A stretch of 6,406 nucleotides of DNA from NCBI GenBank assembly GCA_013330765.1, contig DUHU01000269.1, forward strand, positions 1 through 6,406, given 5' to 3'. The notes beneath the pieces were generated by a model. It was not told where the DNA came from. It was given only the letters and a program-made list of their open reading frames with translations, and ran no database searches. Positions within the stretch are counted from its first letter, which is position 1. Every line of letters starts with the position of its first letter. The stretch is from Candidatus Poseidoniaceae archaeon. Lineage in GTDB: Archaea > Thermoplasmatota > Poseidoniia > Poseidoniales > Poseidoniaceae. Of the stretch, positions 1 through 5,507 are shown piece by piece. A program made the position numbers and the translations under genes.

Positions 1-1
1 G

Positions 2-700
2 GATGTCCCCTTCCAAGTCCTCGTCGTGCATGCGGCCGCCAACGTCGTCAAGATGTGCTTTCAGTTCTGCAGCAGCCGATGCTCGAACACGTTCACGCTC
101 TTGCAAAGCCTCTGCATCATCGGCTGCATCCTTGAAGGCCGCGAGAAGTTCACCCAAGGTGGTCGGCCGCCCTTCTGGACGTCGTAAGCGACCGTCGAAC
201 AGCGTTGGAAGGGTCGCATCTGCTTCGCCTTGGAGCACGGTGGTGGTGAACGCAAACGCTTCGTCGTCCACGTCCAACTCCCAGCCAAAATCATGGCCAA
301 AATCCACCTCCTCCTCGTCCATGTCGATGGCCGTTGCCCGGTCGTAGACCCCAAGGGTCTGTTCGTGCAACACTTCCCAAGCGAGGCGAATCAAACGGCC
401 GCATGCCGGCAAATCAACGCGGTCGGCTTCTGCCCGGACGCGTTCGGTGAAGATCTCCAAAAAGGCCTCGAGGTCGATGTCCCAAGCGTTGAGCCCTTCC
501 TCACGCACCAAAGAAAGCACCAAAGCGATCGAACGATCAACAGGGTCGCTGAGGGCTTGGTGCTCAGCCCCGTCCTGAGAGGCAATCCGCATGATGCGGT
601 CCCCAAAGGCCAACGCCTCATCGTCCTCGCTGCCCGTGGAAAGCAGACGCTCGACGATGTCCTGCCGGAGGAACCATCCGTCGAGGACCATCTGCTCCAT
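2..700 (-). CDS. scpA: Segregation and condensation protein A (kleisin), partial at 3' end
   Basis: ScpA is the kleisin subunit that links the two ATPase heads of an SMC dimer and closes the ring that organises and segregates chromosomes; it acts on the nucleoid. The visible part is 233 codons, starting at ATG 700-698 and leaving the window at its left edge with no stop. An N-terminal kleisin-like segment around residues 55-90 contains LVREEGLNAWDIDLEAFLEI, matching the conserved ScpA pattern of a hydrophobic helix followed by W/Y-D-I. A second segment at about 170-192 (RRPEGRPTTLGELLAAFKDA) resembles the ScpA mid-region. Between them, residues 120-160 are strongly acidic (IDMDEEEVDF, ELDVDDEAF). 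The start is supported by GAGGTGA four bases upstream and by position directly after smc. The identification rests on motif resemblance plus the smc neighbour. The C-terminal winged-helix part lies outside the window. Confidence 0.88.
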   Translation of the reverse strand, partial: MEQMVLDGWFLRQDIVERLLSTGSEDDEALAFGDRIMRIASQDGAEHQALSDPVDRSIALVLSLVREEGLNAWDIDLEAFLEIFTERVRAEADRVDLPACGRLIRLAWEVLHEQTLGVYDRATAIDMDEEEVDFGHDFGWELDVDDEAFAFTTTVLQGEADATLPTLFDGRLRRPEGRPTTLGELLAAFKDAADDAEALQERERVRASAAAELKAHLDDVGGRMHDEDLEGDI

Positions 701-704
701 GCCC

Positions 705-711
705 TCACCTC
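705..711 (-). promoter_or_regulatory. Ribosome binding site of scpA overlapping the smc stop
   Basis: Reading the minus strand, GAGGTGA lies four bases (GGGC) before the scpA ATG at 700. It matches the archaeal anti-Shine-Dalgarno complement well. Its first two bases are the last two bases of the smc TGA stop (712-710), so ribosomes finishing smc end on the scpA initiation signal. This decides the scpA start and points to translational coupling. Confidence 0.75.
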
Positions 712-3700
712 ACTCCTCATCCGGGACGTCGACAGGCATGGCTTCAGGCGCTGAAGGAGAAGCCACCTCAGCCGCGTCCGCCTCTGCTTCCCTCACGGCC
801 TCGAGGTGCTCGCGCACTTCGGCTTCTTCGTCGGCCAATTCGTCAGCCCGAGACATCAGCCCCTCGAGGCTCTTTGGAGTGCCCAAGGCATCTGGAACGA
901 GAGGCATGGCCTTCTGGAAGGCGACGGCTTCGCCTGCACGGTCTGCGTTCTTGGCGGCATCCGCGGCGGCTGCTTCCTCTGCGGCTTCGCCGAGGGCCAG
1001 CGCACGCTGGCGGTTGAAATCCATGATTCGGCGGCTGCAGCCGTCCCCACCGTGGGTCACGCCGATGTGGTGATCGGCCAAACTCAGGCTGACCTTGCGC
1101 AAGGTGACCATGATGAATTGGGCGCGTTCAGAGCGGGCCCTGCACATTTCCGCGATCAGCCGTGCGTTGTCCGAATCGAGGTTCTGATCGACCTCATCAA
1201 AGTAGTAGAACGGACTTGGGTCGTAATCTTGGATGGCGAAGATGAGCGCCAAAGCGGCCATCGATTGCTCTCCTCCCGACAAGCCTTGCAAGCGGCAACG
1301 GCTGGATTTTCCTCGTGGGCGAGCCCACATGTCCAGACCCCCGGAGAAGGGCTGCTCTGGGTTTTCGAGGAAGAGTTCGCCCTCGCCCCCTTTTGAGAGG
1401 GTTTTGTAGACCCGCTTGAAGTTCTCATTGACCTTGGACAAGACTTCAGTCAAGCGAACAGTGCGTTGCTGGTCGAGTTGTTCTGCCAAGTCCAACAGGT
1501 CTTGTCGGCGGCCCTTCAGCACGCCGTGGTCTGCACTGAGGGATGCCAGGCGCTCCTCGCACGCGGCGTGTTGGTCGATAGCCCGCCAGTTCACGGATCC
1601 AATGTCCTCAATCCTGCGTTCAAGGCGACGAACGGTGCGTTCGCCCTCGGCCACGGTCGGCAAGGCCGCTTCGTCTTCGACCGCTTCCTCAATACCCTCC
1701 TCGACCATCGATGCACGAATTTCCACCAACTGAGATTCGCTTGTGGAGAGCAAACGCCGCAATTCTTCGGCGTGGTGACGGCGTGAACGAGCGTCGGACG
1801 CTTTCTGCTCTGAGGCCACGCGAAGCGCACTTCGCTCGTCAACCAAACGAATACGCTCGTCCTCAAGCCCTTGATGTTCCTCAAGGTGAGAGCGGCGTTC
1901 TTCCTCCTTCTCCGTCAGCGCTGCACGGTTTTCTGCCTTGGACCGTTCGAGCGTTGCTCGCTCTGTGGCCCGTGTTGCGGCTTCAGAAGCCAGCACATCG
2001 AGCCTTCCGCTCAGACCCTCAGCATTGCTTTCGAGCAGCGAATGGCGCTCTCTGCCTGCGCGAATGGTCGCTTCATTGGCCTGAAGTTCAGCTTCGGCCG
2101 TGGCTTTGGCCAATTCAGCCGCATGAAGGCGTTCCTTGAGGTGCGTAGGGCTGGCGTCCTGAAGGCGTTGGCTGGCCACGTCACGGGCCTCGATGGCCTC
2201 GGAGAGGCGCTGCTGCGCTTGACCCCGAAGGGCGAGGTGCCGACGGCCTTCTTGATCGAAGGCATCCAAACGGGAGGCGATGCCTGCCAAGTGACCTTCC
2301 TCCTTGCCCAAGGCGGCCTTGGCAGCGGCGTGTGCGCTGCGCCATGAAGCAAGTTTGGAGGCGGCATCGTTGTTGGCGAGGTCCCCGAGTCGGCGACGCA
2401 CATCGGCTTGCGCCTCTCTGGCTTCTCGGACCTTGCCCGAGACGCCTTCGGACATCATGCGAAGCCGTTCCACTTCTTTCGACAGGCGGTCGACCTCGCT
2501 GGCGCCCTGAACCTTGCCGCCAAAGGAAATGCGGGAGCGGCGCGGTGAGCCGCCGGTCATGGCCCCGCCTGCTTCAGCGACGCTTCCGTCGAGGGTGATC
2601 AAACGAACACCGCCCATGTTGGCACGGGCCGTGGCCATGGTGTCGACCAGCAGCGTGTTTCGAAGCACGAAACGCACGGCGGCCGTAATCCTTGGATCAT
2701 GTTCAAGCAAATCGTGAGCAAAGCCGATCACGCCTGCTTGGCGGGCGACCATCACCGCCCTTCCAGCGGGCCGGCCGGCGTTGATTTTGTTGAGCGGAAG
2801 GAACGTTGCACGCCCAGCATTGTTTTGCTTGAGCCAACGGATGGCCTTTGCAGCGACCTCGTCGGTTTCCACCACGACGGACATCATGCCGCCGCCAATG
2901 GCGGTGGAAAGCGCCGTTTCGTGGGCTTCGTCTTTGGGCGCGCACAGTTCTGCAATGGTGCCGAAAATGCCGTCCAAATGGCCTGCGTCGCGGGCGCGGA
3001 GCACCGCGGCTGCGCCACCGGTGAGGCCGTTTGAGCCAGAATTCGATTCCATGGCGGCGCGTGCCCGAGCGAGCTGGCGTTCCACGTCCCGCAAGCGTGT
3101 TTCGACCGCATTGGCTTCCTCGACCAAAGTGGATTCCTTTCGTTGTGCAGCGGTCAAGTCACGGACCAAACTTTCGCGGTCGGTCCCTGCTGCCAGGGCT
3201 TTGATCTCCTCGCCCTGAAGTTCGCTTTCAGCGACTTGCATTTTGGCCCCTGCCAAGGCTTCCTCGGCTTTTTGCCGCTCTTCGAGCAGCAATTCGCCTG
3301 CGGTCGCGGAACGATCGACGTCCGATTGAGCGTTGGCCAAAGCGCCACGTGCATGCTCGATCTCATCTTCACAAGCCTGTACCGTACGAGCCAATCCTGC
3401 GACATCACTGGTCGAACCTTCGAGAGCCTCGCGGACCTCGCCTTCTTCTTGCAGCGCATCCGTGTGGGCTTGCTCAGCTTCTGCGCGCGAGGTTTCGGCA
3501 CGCTCAACTTCAGCCGCTGCGACGGCCGCCGCTGAGGAAGCCTCCTCAAGATCTGCTTCCAACCGCGTGCGCGTTCCTTCGTAGGCCTCGTCGCGCTCCG
3601 CCATGTCCGAAAGCCGGTCTGCAGCGGTCTCGATGGCCACATTGAGCCGCTGAATCTCTTGTTGCAGCGCCTCACCGCCACCGCCGAGTTTGTCCTGGAT

Positions 3701-4573
3701 TTGTTTGACCAATTCTGCGATGGCGTCGTCGAGTTTGATGAGGTGCTTGGCGGCTTCGGCGACGTCGGCCTCCAATGCGCTGGCTTCCTCGATGTTGCGG
3801 TCGACTTCACGTCGTTGATGCTCGATGGCACCTTCTTGGCCCGCAAGACGCGCGCGCCAAAGACGGGCCCGAGCGACCAACAAATCGTCTCGAATCTTGA
3901 GCGCTTTTTCGGCGTCCTTCTTTTCCTCAGTCAGCTCGGCGAGATGACGCTGTTGTTCTTGTTCGATCATCGCGATGCGCTCGAGGTATTCCTCGACGTG
4001 CTTGCGTTGTCGGTCTGCTTTCCGAATTTCTTCGTCATAGGATGTCACCCCAGCCACATCATCGAGGACTTTGCGACGTTCACCGGAACTCATCTTTGAG
4101 AGGCTCGTCACGTCGCCTTGCAACACGATGTTGTATCCGTCTGGTCGCGCATTTGCGGCCCCAAGCAGCCGATGGAAGGCCTTGAGCGACGATTCCTCAC
4201 CGTTCAATTCGTATTGGGTCACGACATTGCCCGCAGGGGTGAGGCGTACGCGTTTCGCCATGGTGATCTCGTCAAGATCCAACGGAAGGCGGCGACGACC
4301 GTCCTCCATGGCAGGGTTGGCGAAGACCAGGGTCACGGCGCAGGCTTTGGCCGGCCGACTGCTCTTGCCTCCGTTGAAGATCAGATCCTTTGAGTTCTGG
4401 GCCCTGAGGGTCTTGGCTGATTTTGGGCCAAGGACAAACTGAATCGCATCGCCGCTGTTGGATTTCCCAGAACCGTTTGGCCCAGTGATGGCAGTGAACC
4501 CTCGACCGAAGGGGATTCGAACCTCCCCCTTGAACGACTTGAAATCGACCATCACGAGTTCCTTGAGGTACAT
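710..4573 (-). CDS. smc: Chromosome segregation SMC ATPase, complete
   Basis: SMC proteins form antiparallel coiled-coil dimers whose ABC-type heads bind ATP and, with kleisin, compact and segregate chromosomes. The product is 1287 residues, somewhat longer than the usual ~1150-1200. In order: the N-terminal head has Walker A GPNGSGKSN at 31-39 and Q-loop Q152 in LQGDVTSLSKMSSGERR. A long coiled coil runs about 170-505, rich in A, E, R and Q. The hinge, about 520-675, has the glycine motifs LTGGAAAVL and GGAMTGGS. A returning coil spans about 685-1010. The C-terminal head has the ABC signature LSGGEQ at 1098-1103 and Walker B FYYFDEVD with D1126/E1127, followed by D-loop QNLD. The ordinary fold ends near RRIMDF (about 1186), leaving a ~101-residue Ala/Glu-rich tail. 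I chose ATG 4573 because MYLKELVMVDFKSF is the normal SMC N-terminus and GGAGG sits six bases upstream. The frame stays open to a GTG at 4615, which would add 14 residues of unlikely sequence. All catalytic motifs are intact. Confidence 0.97.
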   Translation of the reverse strand: MYLKELVMVDFKSFKGEVRIPFGRGFTAITGPNGSGKSNSGDAIQFVLGPKSAKTLRAQNSKDLIFNGGKSSRPAKACAVTLVFANPAMEDGRRRLPLDLDEITMAKRVRLTPAGNVVTQYELNGEESSLKAFHRLLGAANARPDGYNIVLQGDVTSLSKMSSGERRKVLDDVAGVTSYDEEIRKADRQRKHVEEYLERIAMIEQEQQRHLAELTEEKKDAEKALKIRDDLLVARARLWRARLAGQEGAIEHQRREVDRNIEEASALEADVAEAAKHLIKLDDAIAELVKQIQDKLGGGGEALQQEIQRLNVAIETAADRLSDMAERDEAYEGTRTRLEADLEEASSAAAVAAAEVERAETSRAEAEQAHTDALQEEGEVREALEGSTSDVAGLARTVQACEDEIEHARGALANAQSDVDRSATAGELLLEERQKAEEALAGAKMQVAESELQGEEIKALAAGTDRESLVRDLTAAQRKESTLVEEANAVETRLRDVERQLARARAAMESNSGSNGLTGGAAAVLRARDAGHLDGIFGTIAELCAPKDEAHETALSTAIGGGMMSVVVETDEVAAKAIRWLKQNNAGRATFLPLNKINAGRPAGRAVMVARQAGVIGFAHDLLEHDPRITAAVRFVLRNTLLVDTMATARANMGGVRLITLDGSVAEAGGAMTGGSPRRSRISFGGKVQGASEVDRLSKEVERLRMMSEGVSGKVREAREAQADVRRRLGDLANNDAASKLASWRSAHAAAKAALGKEEGHLAGIASRLDAFDQEGRRHLALRGQAQQRLSEAIEARDVASQRLQDASPTHLKERLHAAELAKATAEAELQANEATIRAGRERHSLLESNAEGLSGRLDVLASEAATRATERATLERSKAENRAALTEKEEERRSHLEEHQGLEDERIRLVDERSALRVASEQKASDARSRRHHAEELRRLLSTSESQLVEIRASMVEEGIEEAVEDEAALPTVAEGERTVRRLERRIEDIGSVNWRAIDQHAACEERLASLSADHGVLKGRRQDLLDLAEQLDQQRTVRLTEVLSKVNENFKRVYKTLSKGGEGELFLENPEQPFSGGLDMWARPRGKSSRCRLQGLSGGEQSMAALALIFAIQDYDPSPFYYFDEVDQNLDSDNARLIAEMCRARSERAQFIMVTLRKVSLSLADHHIGVTHGGDGCSRRIMDFNRQRALALGEAAEEAAAADAAKNADRAGEAVAFQKAMPLVPDALGTPKSLEGLMSRADELADEEAEVREHLEAVREAEADAAEVASPSAPEAMPVDVPDEE

Positions 4574-4579
4574 CCCATC

Positions 4580-4584
4580 CCTCC
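4580..4584 (-). promoter_or_regulatory. Ribosome binding site of smc
   Basis: GGAGG on the minus strand lies six bases (GATGGG) before the ATG at 4573. It is a canonical Shine-Dalgarno core and favours this ATG over the GTG at 4615 and the ATG at 4612 in the same frame, which have no comparable signal. Confidence 0.75.
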
Positions 4585-4599
4585 GGTCCAAATTGGACC
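4585..4599. repeat. Perfect 7-bp inverted repeat immediately upstream of the smc ribosome binding site
   Basis: GGTCCAA and TTGGACC are exact reverse complements separated by a single base (A on the plus strand). The dyad touches the GGAGG of smc. With a one-base centre it is a poor RNA hairpin loop unless the inner A-T pairs open, so a binding site for a dimeric regulator is at least as plausible as an RNA structure. Function is not shown by the sequence. Confidence 0.55.
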
Positions 4600-4627
4600 T
4601 CAGGCGCGTCATCACGAACGAGGGGCC

Positions 4628-4635
4628 TTAAACAC
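4628..4635 (-). promoter_or_regulatory. Possible TATA-like element for smc-scpA
   Basis: On the minus strand GTGTTTAAGG is the only AT-rich patch in this part of the gap and loosely resembles an archaeal TATA box. Initiation about 26 bases downstream would fall near 4605, giving a leader of roughly 32 bases that contains the 7-bp dyad and the GGAGG. The match to the consensus is weak. A promoter further upstream, or read-through from the membrane gene, is also possible. Confidence 0.3.
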
Positions 4636-4640
4636 TCCGA

Positions 4641-4667
4641 GAACGATGGACCGCGGGGCCATCGTTC
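4641..4667 (-). terminator. Stem-loop behind the membrane protein gene, possible terminator
   Basis: GAACGATGG and CCATCGTTC form a perfect 9-bp inverted repeat with a 9-base GC-rich loop, starting 23 bases after the stop of the membrane protein gene. On the minus strand it is followed by TCGGAGTGTTTAAGG, which has only a short T run and not the long T tract expected of a strong intrinsic or archaeal terminator. It may end or stabilise the upstream transcript, or be an operator-type dyad in front of smc. The structure is certain; the role is inferred. Confidence 0.45.
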
Positions 4668-4690
4668 ACTGAGGGGAAGCCTTTCGCCGG

Positions 4691-5428
4691 TCACAAGGTG
4701 CCAAGCGCGTCACAACGCTCGCACCCGCCGCCTTTGCAATAGGGGCATGTGGCCCTGACCAAAGGACTTGAGCGGGTGCGCAGGGGCCGAGTTGGACCAC
4801 GAGCAAGTCGGGAATGACTGGCTGCGTTCTCCGCACGATGGGTCTGCATGAAGGCCAGTCGATTCTCGTCGACTTTCTTCCGACGCCCTTGTTGGACTTC
4901 CATGAATTCTGATTCTCTATATTTCGGGCCACGCATCAGCATCATGCCGATAAACGCGATGATGATTTGGAACAACCATCCCTGCTGAATAAACGGGACC
5001 AATTCGACCAACCCATCCGATGAAGCGCTTCCTGGGAGGAGGGCCAAACGGTCGAGCACGGCCATCGCGAACAACATCGCACCCGTGATGAACATCACAC
5101 GTCGAACGCGTTTGGCGAGTTTGGGTGAACGAGGCATGCGCGCAAGGCCGGCAAGAAGGAGGATCCCACCTTCGGCGACCAGCATCAGATCAGCGCCGGT
5201 CCAAGCACCAAGTTCTCCGAAACAGTGACTTTGTCCGAAGGTCTCCAGGTGCGTGCCGATTTGGTTGACCCGGCATCCCGGATCCGACATGCGGATGATG
5301 TCCAACTTCGCATCAGGCGCGCCGTCGACCAGAATGGGCGCAATGCTTCCGCGCTCCACGTTCACCCAAGCTCCGGCAGCAAAGCCGATGCCAAGCAGCG
5401 TCCCGATAAGGCGACGCAACTTCCCCAT
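4691..5428 (-). CDS. Uncharacterised four-helix membrane protein with C-terminal zinc-ribbon-like motif
   Basis: I do not recognise the family. The product is 245 residues. Four hydrophobic stretches lie at about 7-22, 78-97, 110-130 and 148-166. Basic clusters at the N-terminus (KLRR), between helices 2 and 3 (RMPRSPKLAKRVRR) and after helix 4 (RRKK) predict, by the positive-inside rule, that both termini are cytoplasmic. The first outer loop (about 23-77) carries C52 and C69, the only cysteines outside the tail, which could form a disulfide. The basic tail (about 167-225) leads to C228-x2-C231-x4-C236-x2-C239 (CPYCKGGGCERC), a zinc-ribbon or DnaJ-like knuckle six residues from the end. There is no Shine-Dalgarno before ATG 5428, but an AT-rich CTATTGAT lies about 25 bases upstream, which fits a leaderless transcript. 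It is co-directional with smc but separated by 117 bases and a hairpin, so it is probably a separate unit. A function in sensing or protein handling would be speculation. Confidence 0.82.
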   Translation of the reverse strand: MGKLRRLIGTLLGIGFAAGAWVNVERGSIAPILVDGAPDAKLDIIRMSDPGCRVNQIGTHLETFGQSHCFGELGAWTGADLMLVAEGGILLLAGLARMPRSPKLAKRVRRVMFITGAMLFAMAVLDRLALLPGSASSDGLVELVPFIQQGWLFQIIIAFIGMMLMRGPKYRESEFMEVQQGRRKKVDENRLAFMQTHRAENAASHSRLARGPTRPLRTRSSPLVRATCPYCKGGGCERCDALGTL

Positions 5429-5448
5429 GGTGGGAGGTCACGCTCCGC

Positions 5449-5456
5449 ATCAATAG
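5449..5456 (-). promoter_or_regulatory. Possible TATA box for a leaderless transcript of the membrane gene
   Basis: On the minus strand CTATTGAT is the most AT-rich patch in an otherwise GC-rich 79-base divergent spacer, centred about 25 bases before the ATG at 5428. That is the spacing expected between an archaeal TATA box and the first base of a leaderless mRNA. The lack of a Shine-Dalgarno in front of this ATG agrees. The same patch might also serve nadB in the other direction, though that is less clear. Confidence 0.4.
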
Positions 5457-5496
5457 GCCTGTCGGCCCCGCCGATGCGGTCAAAGGGGAAGGCTGA

Positions 5497-5501
5497 GAGG
5501 T
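5497..5501 (+). promoter_or_regulatory. Ribosome binding site of nadB
   Basis: GAGGT, within GAGAGGTCA, sits six bases before GTG 5508. It decides the GTG start: there is no ATG in this frame between the upstream in-frame TAG (5454-5456) and the conserved FAD-binding motif. Confidence 0.6.
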
Positions 5502-5507
5502 CAACCT

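Noticed and set aside
230..754. Plus-strand open frame of 174 codons opposite scpA
   Set aside because: The minus strand reads as a kleisin with a good ribosome binding site and smc context, so this frame is a shadow.
806..1396. Plus-strand open frame of 196 codons opposite the smc C-terminal head
   Set aside because: It lies entirely antisense to a conserved SMC domain and is a by-product of high-GC codon use; its translation shows no domain-like pattern.
1550..3600. Many short near-repeats rich in GAG/GCC and CTC/GGC triplets
   Set aside because: These come from heptad-patterned Ala/Glu/Arg codons of the SMC coiled coil, not from a DNA repeat or CRISPR array; no regular repeat and spacer spacing is seen.
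3659..4099. Plus-strand open frame of 146 codons opposite the SMC coiled coil
   Set aside because: It is antisense to a confident gene; the apparent hydrophobic runs mirror the coiled-coil codons.
4574..4615. Longer SMC N-terminus from GTG 4615 or ATG 4612
   Set aside because: The extra 14 residues (MMTRLRSNLDRRDG) do not resemble any SMC start, they overlap the dyad and the GGAGG of the inner ATG, and no ribosome binding site precedes them.
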